Shown here: positions 14,417-26,600 of the stretch, piece after piece
Position numbering within the stretch: position 1 is the stretch's first letter
How the letters are laid out: every line of letters begins with the position of its first letter
Assembly: GCA_037189985.1 (NCBI GenBank)
Contig: JBBCJX010000003.1
Coordinates: forward strand, 140,220-204,219
Length of the DNA: 64,000 nucleotides
Origin: UBA2031 sp037189985
GTDB lineage: Bacteria; Pseudomonadota; Gammaproteobacteria; Pseudomonadales; Moraxellaceae
Direction: 5' to 3'
Notes under the pieces: model-generated
Told to the model about the DNA's origin: nothing
Database searches by the model: none
What the model saw: only the letters and a program-made list of their open reading frames with translations
Position numbers and translations under genes: made by a program

Positions 14417-16249
14417 AGTTATCTTCACGCCACTACCGGGCCGGATGAGGCGGACAAGCGATCTCCCTGGGACGAATTTGTTCTTTCTCGCACGGTGGAG
14501 GAGCGTTGCCGTGCATGGCTTGAGCTGATTTGCCAGGATGTAGTCGGCGCAACGGCAGCCGCTACCCTTGTACAGGGAGCTGATGGCCAGTCCTTTGTCC
14601 CGTTGGCTGTCTGGCCCAGGCCCACTCAGGACATGAGCCGTCTGGCTGGCGTGGTGGAAGCTGTGCTCAGAGACCGTAAGGCGGTGGTTCAGCCTGGGGA
14701 AACGGGAGCGTTGCATATTGCTTATCCCTTGATGCTGGGCCAGCGCATCGAAGGGGTCGTCGCTGTTGAAGCCACTTGCTCTCAGGCGGTGGCCCAGCAG
14801 GTCTTGCGTGACATTCACTGGGGTAGCGCCTGGCTGGCCAATCTGCTGGCGGCTCATGAGCATGACGAGGCCGTGCGCGGGAAGGAGCGCATGGTTTCCG
14901 TGCTTGAGACAATCGCGGTGGCGCTGCGGCACGGAAAGATGCATCAGGCGATGTTCGAGTTGGTCAACAGCCTGCGCCAGCATTTGGATTGTGCCCGTGT
15001 GGCTTTGGGCATTGTGGATAAATCGGATGTCAGGCTGCTTGCCCTCTCAGAAGCGGCTTCCTTTGAAAAGAATGCGTCTCTTGCCAAGGCTTATGTGAAT
15101 GCCATGCGGGAGTCTTTTGATCGCAACCGTGTTGTCTCGCTACATGGGGATGCTCCAGAGGAGCAGGATGAAAAATCCCCGGAGCATGAGGCTCTTCGCC
15201 GTATTTCGGGAATGGGTGTTGTGCTCTCCCAACCGCTGGTGATAGGTGCTGACTGCGTTGGTGTACTTGTTCTTGAAAGAGAGGAGCAAGCATTCAGTGA
15301 TGATGACATGGCTTGGCTGGATGCCTTTGCCGCGTTGCTGGCACCGGTGATAAAGCAGCGCCGTCTTGCCGAGCGCAGCACCTGGGGGCGCTTACGCGAT
15401 GAGATGCATGAGCTTCTGAAGCGGTTCTTCGGGCCGCGGCATCTTGTCTGGAAGGCGTCTGCCGCGCTGGTGATACTGATAACGGCGCTGATGGTTCTGG
15501 TGCCGATCACTTATCGTGTCTCTGCAAAGACAGTTGTCGAAGGCGAAATCCAGCGTGTGGCTGCCGCGCCACTCGACGGCTTCATTGCCGTTGCCCATGT
15601 GCGGGCCGGGGATATGGTGAAGAAGGGTGATGCTCTGGTGCAGCTTGACGACCGGGAGCTGCTCATGGAGCAAGCGCGCTGGAACAGCGAGCGGCGCCAG
15701 TATGCCGACAAGCTGCGGGAGGCAATGGCAGGGCATGATCTGGTTGCCGTGCAGTTGACCCGTGCCCAGCTTGATCAGGCAGAAGCACAATGGAAGCTGG
15801 CCACTGAGAAAATAAGGCGCTCACATATTGTTGCACCTTTCGATGGAATCGTCGTATCGGGTGATTTGCACCAGAAGATCGGTGCGCCGGTACAGGTGGG
15901 CGAGACTTTGTTCGAAGTGGCGCCACTGGAAAGTTATCGCGTCATCCTGCAAGTGGATGAGCGCGAGATACGCCATGTCCTGACGGGGCAGGAAGGGCAT
16001 CTTGTGATTACCGGCATTGCGGGTGACCCCATGCCTTTTCGCGTATCCCGCGTGACACCGGTCGCTACAGCGCAGGAAGGCCGCAATTTCTTCCGGGTTG
16101 AGGCCGATCTTGCGGATGCATCGCCTCGGCTGCGACCGGGCATGGAAGGGGTTGGGAAGATCGAGGTGGGTTCGCAGTCGCTGTGGTGGGTGATGACGCA
16201 TTCCTTTGCGGACTGGCTGCGGCTCAAGCTGTGGACCTGGATGCCATGA
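14402..16249 (+). CDS. GAF-domain/HlyD-family membrane fusion protein
   Basis: A 615-aa inner-membrane protein with an unusual layout. About 345 cytoplasmic residues with GAF-like folds (clearest at 170-330) precede one membrane span (348-372, rich in Leu/Ile/Val). A periplasmic HlyD-type adaptor follows, with a lipoyl-like motif (GDMVKKGDALVQLDD), a short coiled coil, a second lipoyl half (SHIVAPFDGIVVSGD) and a beta-barrel. Adaptors of this family link inner-membrane exporters to TolC. The GAF part suggests ligand or redox sensing tied to export, which is inference. The ATG at 14402 has GAGGA upstream. Eleven bases separate it from the M50 gene, consistent with one operon. Confidence 0.85.
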   Translation: MESRGSYLHATTGPDEADKRSPWDEFVLSRTVEERCRAWLELICQDVVGATAAATLVQGADGQSFVPLAVWPRPTQDMSRLAGVVEAVLRDRKAVVQPGETGALHIAYPLMLGQRIEGVVAVEATCSQAVAQQVLRDIHWGSAWLANLLAAHEHDEAVRGKERMVSVLETIAVALRHGKMHQAMFELVNSLRQHLDCARVALGIVDKSDVRLLALSEAASFEKNASLAKAYVNAMRESFDRNRVVSLHGDAPEEQDEKSPEHEALRRISGMGVVLSQPLVIGADCVGVLVLEREEQAFSDDDMAWLDAFAALLAPVIKQRRLAERSTWGRLRDEMHELLKRFFGPRHLVWKASAALVILITALMVLVPITYRVSAKTVVEGEIQRVAAAPLDGFIAVAHVRAGDMVKKGDALVQLDDRELLMEQARWNSERRQYADKLREAMAGHDLVAVQLTRAQLDQAEAQWKLATEKIRRSHIVAPFDGIVVSGDLHQKIGAPVQVGETLFEVAPLESYRVILQVDEREIRHVLTGQEGHLVITGIAGDPMPFRVSRVTPVATAQEGRNFFRVEADLADASPRLRPGMEGVGKIEVGSQSLWWVMTHSFADWLRLKLWTWMP

Positions 16250-16259
16250 AAGGAAGTGC

Positions 16260-18410
16260 ATGATGGCGCGTCATCTGTTCAGCCCTTCCTGGCACAGTGT
16301 GGCCGAGCTCAAGCCCCGTCTGGTGCCACAAGCGAGGATCAACCGCCATCTTTACCGTGGAAAGGTTTGGTATGTTGTGCAAGACCAGTCGGGTGGGCGT
16401 TACCACAGGCTGTCTGCGCCGGCTTACATGCTGGTGCTGCAAATGGACGGTACACACACGGTGCAGTCTGTCTGGGAAAAGGCCAATCTCTCGGGATCGG
16501 GTGATGACTGTACCCAGGGTGAGATGGTGGACCTTCTGGTACAACTGCATGCCGCTGACTTGCTGCAGGTTGATACCAACCCTGATTCAGCTGCTCTTTT
16601 TGAGCGCTACAAGAAAAAGAAGCGGGCAACACTGAAGCAATGGTTGCTCAATCCCATGAGCTTGAAGTTCCCCTTGCTGGACCCGGATGATTTTCTGGAC
16701 CGATGGCTGTTTGTGGGGAAGTTCTTTTTTTCCCGGGCGGGATTCTTCTTGTGGCTGGCCGTTGTGTTACCAGCATTCGTACTGGCGCTCAGGTACTGGT
16801 CCGAGCTGACGCACAATTTTTCTGATCAGGTACTTTCTTCCAGCAACCTGTTGGTCATGGCGCTGGTCTATCCCGTGGTCAAGTTGTTGCATGAGTTGGG
16901 TCACGGTTTTGCCGCAAAGACCTGGGGTGGGAAGGTACACGAGATGGGGCTGATGTTTCTGGTGTTTGCCCCCATTCCCTATGTGGATGCCTCGTCTGCG
17001 TCTTCATTCCCCTCAAAGATACAGCGTGCCATCGTGGCAGCAGCCGGCATGATGGTGGAGCTTTTCCTGGCAGCGCTGGCATTGTTTGTGTGGTTGTGGG
17101 TGGAGCCTGGCATTCCCCGTGCTGTTGCTTATAACGTGATGATCATTGCCGGTATCTCGACCTTGGTCGTCAATGGCAATCCCCTGCTCAGGTATGACGC
17201 TTACTTCATACTCTGTGATCTGATTGAAATCCCGAATCTTGCACAGCGTGGCCAGAAGTACCTGACCTATTTGTGGGACAAGCACATTTTCGGAGTCCAC
17301 GATCTTGAGCCTCCTGCAGAGACGCCTTCGGAGCGGCGATGGCTTTTCTTTTACACGCCTTTGGCATGGTGCTATCGCACCTTTGTTACCATCACCATCA
17401 TCATTTTTGTGGCCGGCGAGTTCTTCATATTCGGCGTGCTCCTGGCTGTGTGGGGGCTGATCACATTGGTGGGCACACCGCTGTGGAAAATTTACAAGCA
17501 TGTGGTGACGAGCCCTGGCTTGCGCCGGCAACGATCCCGTGCCATCCAGGCCACGCTGGGTATGGTGGCCGTTGCGTGGTTGCTGGTAGGTGTGATTCCG
17601 GTGCCGCTATATACACAGGCCCAAGGCGTAGTCTGGTTGCCTGATTCCTCCATTTTGCGGGCTGGGGAGGGCGGATTTTTCCAGCACTGGTCGGCGAAGC
17701 CGGGAGAGTGGGTGGATAAAGGGGTACCGCTGTTCCAGATGGAAGATCAGATCATTGCCACAGAGCTTGAGGTTGCCAGGGCCAGGGTGACGGAGCTTCA
17801 GGCACAGTATCGTGCAGAGGCATTTGCAAACCCAGTAAAGGGCCAGGTCTTGCGGGCTCAGCTTGAGCGTGAGCAAAAAGTGTTGGAGAAGTCGCAGGAG
17901 AGGGTGGATCGTCTGACGGTCCGGGCACAGGCATCGGGTGTGCTCGTTGCTGCCCGTCCTCAGGACATGCCGGGGCGCTATTTGAAAAAAGGTGATCAGG
18001 TTGCTTATGTACTTGACAATAATGCGCTCATTGCACGGGTTGTCATCTCGCAGGACGACATTGATCTGGTGCGTACCCGTTATCATTCGGCGCAGCTCAG
18101 GTTTGCAGATTCCATTGCCCGTGTGAGCTCCGCCGGTTTGGTAAGGCAGGCTGTTGGTGGTGTGCGCGAATTGCCAACGGCAGCTTTGAGCATACAGGGA
18201 GGAGGACTGATTCCCACTGCTCCTGACGATGCCAATGGCATGAAAACCATGGACCGCGTTTTCTTCGTCGATTTGTCACTGTCGGAAGGTTCACCACCGG
18301 CAGCATTTGGTGAGCGGGTTCATGTCCGCTTCAACCATGGCTATGAGCCCTTGGCTTCGCAAGGGTTCCGGCGTTTCCGACAACTTTTTCTGAGCCATTT
18401 CCGTGTCTGA
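16260..18410 (+). CDS. PqqD-like/M50 metallopeptidase/HlyD fusion membrane protein
   Basis: A 716-aa protein. Residues about 20-105 resemble the small PqqD peptide-binding fold (YHRLSAPAYMLVLQMDG). A multi-span site-2-protease-like core carries HELGH (His211, Glu212, His215) and the second zinc motif NPLLRYDAY (Asp313), both intact. After the last span comes an HlyD-like periplasmic part with a lipoyl half-motif (AKPGEWVDKGVPLFQMED), a coiled coil and LTVRAQASGVLVAA. It may process, hold or hand over an exported protein between the membrane and TolC; the family is recognised but its role here is inferred. The start has AAAGGAAG upstream. The SecA-like gene overlaps its end by eight bases, implying translational coupling. 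Confidence 0.85.
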   Translation: MMARHLFSPSWHSVAELKPRLVPQARINRHLYRGKVWYVVQDQSGGRYHRLSAPAYMLVLQMDGTHTVQSVWEKANLSGSGDDCTQGEMVDLLVQLHAADLLQVDTNPDSAALFERYKKKKRATLKQWLLNPMSLKFPLLDPDDFLDRWLFVGKFFFSRAGFFLWLAVVLPAFVLALRYWSELTHNFSDQVLSSSNLLVMALVYPVVKLLHELGHGFAAKTWGGKVHEMGLMFLVFAPIPYVDASSASSFPSKIQRAIVAAAGMMVELFLAALALFVWLWVEPGIPRAVAYNVMIIAGISTLVVNGNPLLRYDAYFILCDLIEIPNLAQRGQKYLTYLWDKHIFGVHDLEPPAETPSERRWLFFYTPLAWCYRTFVTITIIIFVAGEFFIFGVLLAVWGLITLVGTPLWKIYKHVVTSPGLRRQRSRAIQATLGMVAVAWLLVGVIPVPLYTQAQGVVWLPDSSILRAGEGGFFQHWSAKPGEWVDKGVPLFQMEDQIIATELEVARARVTELQAQYRAEAFANPVKGQVLRAQLEREQKVLEKSQERVDRLTVRAQASGVLVAARPQDMPGRYLKKGDQVAYVLDNNALIARVVISQDDIDLVRTRYHSAQLRFADSIARVSSAGLVRQAVGGVRELPTAALSIQGGGLIPTAPDDANGMKTMDRVFFVDLSLSEGSPPAAFGERVHVRFNHGYEPLASQGFRRFRQLFLSHFRV

Positions 18411-20391
18411 TATCAAGGCGCTTCTGGTTGGCAGGAATATCGACGTGGCCGACGGCGTGTATCTGGAGCGCCTGGATATGCCAGTCGGTGTTGTGGAGGA
18501 ATGGTTGCGGGCAAGACTGGCCCGGTTTGCCGTAAGTAGTGCAAATCCTGCCAGTACTTTTGTAGAGCGGGTGGGCTCATTCGAATCTCTCATTCGGCAG
18601 AAAAGCGATGATGACTTGAGGGCTGCCTTGTTTGAAAAGGCGCGCGCCATGCAGGTGACGGGTTTTCAGGGGGAGGGGTTGGAGGCCGCATTTGCCGTGG
18701 TGCGCGAAGCTTCTCGTCGCTGCCTGGGAAAACGGCATCATGATGTCCAGATTCTTGCCGGGCAGTCCCTGCTTCAGGGAAGAATTGCCGAAATGGCCAC
18801 CGGCGAAGGAAAAACCCTGGCGGGAACCCTGGCAATTTGTGTGGCAGCAGCAGCAGGTGCCTGCGTGCATGTGGTGACAGTCAACGACTATCTGGCAGAG
18901 CGTGATGCCGAGCACAACATGCCTTTGTTCGAGTTTTTCGGCTTGACGGTGGGGGTTGTCAAGCAGGACATGCCTGTTCCTGAGCGCCAGAAGCAATATG
19001 CGAAGCATATTGCCTATGTTTCCAATAAAGAGCTGACGTTTGATTATCTCAAGGATGTGATTTCCTGGGGCGGTGCATTGTCCGTACACATGAAGCTGCG
19101 AAAGCTTGCTGGAGGGAAATCACGATCAGGCACTTTATTGCGTGGTCTGCATGTTGCCATTGTGGATGAGGCGGACAGTGTTCTCATCGATGAAGCCCGA
19201 ACGCCACTGATCATTTCCGAAACTCTGCCGGATGACCTGAGTGAGGAAATTTATCAGCAGGCACTGGAGATCGCCGGACAATTGCGGGAGGACGTGGATT
19301 ATAGGCGGGGCAAGGACAAGGATATCTGGCTGACCGATGCAGGCACTTCATGCCTGTCTGCCTTGATCGAAGGGTACGATGGTGTCTGGAGGTCCAGGCT
19401 ATGGCGTCAGGAGCTGACCCAGAAAGCGTTGTCTGCACTGCATATGTTCAAACGTGACCAGCATTACATCATTGCAGATAACAAGGTCCAGATCGTCGAC
19501 GAGTTTACTGGCAGGGTCATGCCAGACCGGACATGGGAGCGTGGCTTGCACCAGATGATAGAGGCCAAGGAGCAGTGCGATATTTCCGGACAGCGCCGAA
19601 CGCTTTCGCAAATCACCTACCAACGCTTCTTTGGACGATATCTGCTCTTAGCAGGGATGACGGGAACTGCCAGAGAGGTTGCTCCGGAGCTAAAGCGAGT
19701 CTACGACTTGCCTTCAACGCGGATACCGACGCATAAACCAAGCCGGAGATTCCGCCTTGCTGATCGATTGTTCCGCACTCCGGAAGAGAAATGGCAAGAG
19801 GTCGCCCGGCGGGCGGTGGAGATCGCAGGGCAGGGGCGTTCAGTGCTTGTGGGAACGCGCTCTGTCGAAGCATCAGAGCTGCTGGGCGAGTTGCTTGTTG
19901 CACAAGGCGTTGATCATGTTCTCTTGAATGCTCGCCAGGATCAGGTAGAAGCCGATGCCGTTGCCTCTGCCGGTGAGGCAGGGCGCATCACGGTAGCTAC
20001 CAACATGGCGGGGCGCGGGACCGATATCAAGCTGTCGCCTGAGGTTGCCGGGAATGGTGGCCTGCATGTCATTCTGACAGAGTTCCATGAGAGCGCCCGC
20101 GTTGACCGGCAGCTTTTCGGGCGCGCGGCGCGACAAGGAGATCCAGGAACAGTCGAAGCTATCGTAAGCCTTCAGGACGATCTTTTTATCGGGTACGCTA
20201 AACATGTCAGCCGTCTGCTTCAGACGCTCTTGCTGAGTAAGTGCTGGTATAGCAGCCATTTGCTCAAGATGCTGGTTTGGTATGCGCAAGGTAAGTCAGA
20301 GCGTCATAACCGCAACATCCGTCTCGATACAATCAAGCGAGACAGAGAGTGGTTACGGGCGTTAGGGTTTGTTGGTGCAGAAAAGAAATAA
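18403..20391 (+). CDS. SecA-like translocation ATPase, shortened accessory form
   Basis: A 662-aa protein starting at a GTG that overlaps the M50-HlyD gene. Motifs are those of SecA: a Walker A GEGKT with Lys137, VTVNDYLAERDAE, YVSNKELTFDYLKD, DEADSVLIDEARTPLI (Asp255), MTGTAREVAPEL and TNMAGRGTDIKL, plus the closing GRAARQGDPG. It is about 240 residues shorter than housekeeping SecA: it ends soon after motor domain 2, with a reduced helical scaffold and no cysteine-rich zinc tail. It is therefore a specialised paralogue rather than the essential secA. Its place behind TolC and HlyD-type genes suggests it powers export of the giant protein. That is inference, as is whether it uses SecYEG. Confidence 0.9.
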   Translation: MSDIKALLVGRNIDVADGVYLERLDMPVGVVEEWLRARLARFAVSSANPASTFVERVGSFESLIRQKSDDDLRAALFEKARAMQVTGFQGEGLEAAFAVVREASRRCLGKRHHDVQILAGQSLLQGRIAEMATGEGKTLAGTLAICVAAAAGACVHVVTVNDYLAERDAEHNMPLFEFFGLTVGVVKQDMPVPERQKQYAKHIAYVSNKELTFDYLKDVISWGGALSVHMKLRKLAGGKSRSGTLLRGLHVAIVDEADSVLIDEARTPLIISETLPDDLSEEIYQQALEIAGQLREDVDYRRGKDKDIWLTDAGTSCLSALIEGYDGVWRSRLWRQELTQKALSALHMFKRDQHYIIADNKVQIVDEFTGRVMPDRTWERGLHQMIEAKEQCDISGQRRTLSQITYQRFFGRYLLLAGMTGTAREVAPELKRVYDLPSTRIPTHKPSRRFRLADRLFRTPEEKWQEVARRAVEIAGQGRSVLVGTRSVEASELLGELLVAQGVDHVLLNARQDQVEADAVASAGEAGRITVATNMAGRGTDIKLSPEVAGNGGLHVILTEFHESARVDRQLFGRAARQGDPGTVEAIVSLQDDLFIGYAKHVSRLLQTLLLSKCWYSSHLLKMLVWYAQGKSERHNRNIRLDTIKRDREWLRALGFVGAEKK

Positions 20392-20398
20392 TTGCCAG

Positions 20399-20412
20399 TG
20401 AGCCATGGCTCA
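20399..20412. terminator. Small perfect palindrome after the SecA-like gene
   Basis: TGAGCCATGGCTCA is a perfect 14-base palindrome seven bases past the stop, followed by ATTTCG. It could be a weak transcript end for the secretion operon, but there is no convincing T-tract. Nothing else is recognisable before the tRNA-Leu gene. Confidence 0.25.
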
Positions 20413-20533
20413 ATTTCGTGAGGTCAGTGGAGAAACTGGGCAGGATATTCACACTGATACTGGCACATGTGTAAAGACATAAGCCCTTAACATCATGTTT
20501 AGCACGGGCCTTAGGGAGGCTTTTAGGGATGAA

Positions 20534-20622
20534 TGGTGCCCGGGACCGGAATCGAACCGGTACGGCGGTCACCCGCCGAGGGATTTTAAGTCCCTTGTGT
20601 CTACCAATTTCACCACCCGGGC
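20534..20622 (-). tRNA. tRNA-Leu (anticodon TAA)
   Basis: The complement strand folds as a class II tRNA: acceptor arm GCCCGGG paired with CCCGGGC, anticodon stem AGGGA/TCCCT around loop CTTAAAA (anticodon TAA), a long variable arm CGGCGG-GTGA-CCGCCG, and T-arm ACCGG-TTCGATT-CCGGT. The CCA end is encoded (20534-20536). Total length is 89 nt including CCA. Confidence 0.95.
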
Positions 20623-20764
20623 AGGATGGCCATGGAGGCTTCCGTTTGCAACGGAAAGGGGAAGAATACTCGGGCTTCTGTTTTCTGCACGACTGCCGTC
20701 GTTCAAGAGCGCCATAGCCTTAGGGGTTTACGAGTGCCTTTTGCTCTCAATAAACGTCATCAAA

Positions 20765-20838
20765 TGGAGGCTGGGACCGGAATCGAACCGGTGTACGCGG
20801 AGTTGCAGTCCACTGCATAACCATTTTGCTACCCAGCC
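20765..20838 (-). tRNA. tRNA-Cys (anticodon GCA)
   Basis: The complement strand gives a 74-nt tRNA with acceptor arm GGCTGGG/CCCAGCC, anticodon loop CTGCAAC (GCA), T-loop TTCGATT and an encoded CCA. It lies upstream of tRNA-Leu on the same strand, and the two are probably co-transcribed, as in other gammaproteobacteria. The 140 bases between them hold no gene. Confidence 0.95.
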
Positions 20839-21003
20839 ATCGGGTACAGCGAAAGGAGGCGCATCATATCGGCGGGCCTCTTGAACGTCAATAAAACGGC
20901 AGGGATAAGCTCCTTGGGACTGTCGAGGAAATGTAGTGGGGCTTCGATGGCTCAGCAAACTCGCCATCAGCCCCAGCGGTGTTATTCCACCGGAAATGAG
21001 GAA

Positions 21004-21039
21004 ATGAAAAAGCGGCCACCACAAGGGCCGCTTTTTCAT
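21004..21039 (-). terminator. Intrinsic terminator of the PstS-like gene
   Basis: ATGAAAAAGCGGCC and GGCCGCTTTTTCAT form a perfect 14-base-pair stem around an eight-base loop, with A- and T-runs on either side. It lies 12 bases past the stop of the minus-strand PstS-like gene. By symmetry it could also stop plus-strand transcripts. Confidence 0.85.
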
Positions 21040-21051
21040 CAGGGACACCTG

Positions 21052-21477
21052 TCAGCGGCTCGTGTCGATACGTATGACCTTGACACTGCCATCGACCTTG
21101 CTGCTGTCCAGATAGGAGATGGCCCCCGGGGTTTCAGCGACAATGCTCTTCACGTCGTTGGGCCGGACCTCACGGGGTGGCTGCGCTTTGCCGGTGAAGA
21201 TCATGCGTGCCCAATACTTCTGCACCTGCTCGGGCGGACGCTTGAGCACCTCGTTGTAGAACTGGTCGCGGCTGCCGCCGCTGACGTCCAGGGCAATGGC
21301 AGCACTGCCGTCAGGGAAGGCACCGCTCTGCCCCAGGAACAAGCGACTGAGCTGCGACAGGGGCAGGGTGGTGATGTTAGTAGCGGGGTTGGCAACGACC
21401 ACGATCTCCGCTTGTGCGGCCTGGGTAACCAGCGATGTAGTGGCCAGGGCGAATGCCAACAGGAGCTTGCGTATCAT
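21052..21477 (-). CDS. Small periplasmic phosphate-binding-like (PstS-family) protein
   Basis: A 141-aa protein with a clear signal peptide (MIRKLLLAFALATTSLVTQA). The mature part resembles one lobe of the PBP-like fold of PstS: IVVVANPATNITTLPLSQLSRLFLG, SGGSRDQFYNEVLKR and TPGAISYLD fit the phosphate-binding pattern. Full PstS is roughly 320-350 aa, so this belongs to the short single-lobe group often found without ABC subunits. No pst transport genes are nearby. It lies 13 bases downstream of a porin-like gene and is probably co-transcribed with it. The substrate is not proven. Confidence 0.75.
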   Translation of the reverse strand: MIRKLLLAFALATTSLVTQAAQAEIVVVANPATNITTLPLSQLSRLFLGQSGAFPDGSAAIALDVSGGSRDQFYNEVLKRPPEQVQKYWARMIFTGKAQPPREVRPNDVKSIVAETPGAISYLDSSKVDGSVKVIRIDTSR

Positions 21478-21490
21478 CTTGGCAGTCTCC

Positions 21491-22660
21491 TCAAAAGGCA
21501 GCAGTCAGGCTAAGGGTGAAGACGCCAAAGGCATCGGGTGGGGTGGGGCCGTTGCTCAGGAAGCCTTCGGTATTGCTGAAGCCATTTACGTAGTCGTACT
21601 GGCCCTTCAGGCTGACGTTGCCGGAGAGTGCGTACTTTGCACCGATGGCATGAGTGGTCTGTTCGTTGTATTGCCTGGCAGCGTTGCAGAACCCTGCGGT
21701 GGCACCCGTCGTACAATCATCCACATTAAAGGTATGTATCCTGGACCAAAGCAGATAGGGCAACCATTTACCGAAGTAATGACCGACGCTCACATACCCC
21801 GCATTCCAGTCGTTGATCCAACCATCGACCTTGAGCTGGGAAAGCTCTGCAGCGACAAACCATGTGCCATCGTCATACAAGGTGCCGATATTGGAAAACA
21901 GTGTCGGTGCTTCTTTTATGTCCAGAGGACAGGGGGTGAGCGGGAAAGGCAGAGGAAGTGGGTTGAGGGGATTCATGGGATGGCCAGCAGGCAAGCTGCA
22001 CTCCACCGGCAATGTCAGCTCCGAATCGATCACGCCCGCACGCACAGTCAGGTTGTCGTTGGAAATGCCGATATTGATGCCTCGCGCATTCTCGGTCCGG
22101 AACATGTCGGTATTGGACCCACCCAACAGCAACTGGGCATTGAGGTTCCAGTCCCCCAACGGCTGGCGGTAGAGCAGGTCCGCGCCATCGAAGTTGGTGA
22201 CGGGCACACCGAAATAGGGCTCGGCCGGCAAGCGAACCCATGGGTAAGACTGACCGACATGGATGGTGTCGGAAAACATGAAGGTAGGCAGGGCGAAGCG
22301 GCCGCCGCGCAGGCGCCAGCTGTCATTGATCTGGTAGCCGATATAGGCCCACTCGGCTTCAGCCTTGTAGTTGTTGCGGCCCTGGGCCACCAGTTGGGTC
22401 ACTACGTTGACCTGGCTGTTGACGCGGTAATCGAACTGCAGGCCGATAAGCGACTCCAGGCCAAAAGTCGGGTCTTCGGTGAGGCCGGGATAGCCATTGA
22501 TGTCCCGCAGGTATTCTCCACCCTGATCATCGGTGAGGATGGCAGTAGAGGCAGTGGCAAAACCGTTGAACTTGAGATTGGGGGTCAGGTTTTCTGCCTG
22601 GGAAATACAGGGCACAGCCAGGGCAAGGGAGAATAACAGCGGGCGTGGCAGAGTCATCAT
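21491..22660 (-). CDS. Outer-membrane porin-like protein
   Basis: A 389-aa protein with a signal peptide ending at ISQA, then alternating beta-strand sequence rich in aromatic and polar residues, and a C-terminal phenylalanine (SLTAAF), the usual signal for outer-membrane insertion by Bam. Segments such as AEWAYIGYQINDSWRLRGGR resemble trimeric porins that take up anions or small solutes. Two internal Cys pairs are present, which is unusual for a porin. Pairing with a PstS-like protein suggests a role in phosphate or oxyanion handling, by inference. Confidence 0.8.
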   Translation of the reverse strand: MMTLPRPLLFSLALAVPCISQAENLTPNLKFNGFATASTAILTDDQGGEYLRDINGYPGLTEDPTFGLESLIGLQFDYRVNSQVNVVTQLVAQGRNNYKAEAEWAYIGYQINDSWRLRGGRFALPTFMFSDTIHVGQSYPWVRLPAEPYFGVPVTNFDGADLLYRQPLGDWNLNAQLLLGGSNTDMFRTENARGINIGISNDNLTVRAGVIDSELTLPVECSLPAGHPMNPLNPLPLPFPLTPCPLDIKEAPTLFSNIGTLYDDGTWFVAAELSQLKVDGWINDWNAGYVSVGHYFGKWLPYLLWSRIHTFNVDDCTTGATAGFCNAARQYNEQTTHAIGAKYALSGNVSLKGQYDYVNGFSNTEGFLSNGPTPPDAFGVFTLSLTAAF

Positions 22661-22706
22661 GAAAGAGGAATCCCGGTATTGTTATAAGGCATCCTGTCCG
22701 GGGCTT

Positions 22707-22720
22707 GGAGCTTAAGCTCC
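22707..22720. promoter_or_regulatory. Palindrome in the porin/kinase divergent intergenic region
   Basis: GGAGCTTAAGCTCC is a perfect 14-base palindrome in the 295-base gap between the porin-like gene (minus) and the hybrid kinase gene (plus). Its position about 47 bases before the porin start fits an operator or 5'-leader hairpin, but I recognise no known regulator site. The rest of the gap shows no gene. Confidence 0.3.
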
Positions 22721-22955
22721 TGGCTTCTTGCCGGCGCGGAGTTTTATCAGGCTTTGTCAGGACCCGCCAGCCATCTGCGGATAGGCGGCACAGGGAGCAG
22801 CGGTGCGGGCTTGAGGGGCATCGGGTTTCCGGGTAGCGTGACCAAGGCTAGCCTGTAAGGCAGTTGCTCAAATAACAACCGCAAGCCATTGTAAAAAAAG
22901 ACATCGTTACCGGGGCGCCCGGCCTTTTTCGGGGCGCTTCGCAGGGGTTATCTGC

Positions 22956-26599
<3,644 letters not shown>

Positions 26600-26600
<1 letters not shown>

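Noticed and set aside
11900..14420. Insertion sequence carrying the protease cassette
   Set aside because: No transposase gene and no terminal inverted repeats at the edges; the flanking repeats are operon-junction sequence, which points to recombination.
18403..20391. The housekeeping secA gene
   Set aside because: It is too short, lacks the zinc tail and sits in an HlyD/TolC operon, so a specialised paralogue is more likely.
20495..20884. Plus-strand frames reading through the tRNA region
   Set aside because: Peptides such as RDRNRTGTAVTRRG are the usual antisense read-through of tRNA genes, not proteins.
21296..22636. A 446-codon plus-strand frame across the porin and PstS-like genes
   Set aside because: The minus strand encodes two proteins with signal peptides and clear families; the plus frame has no such features.
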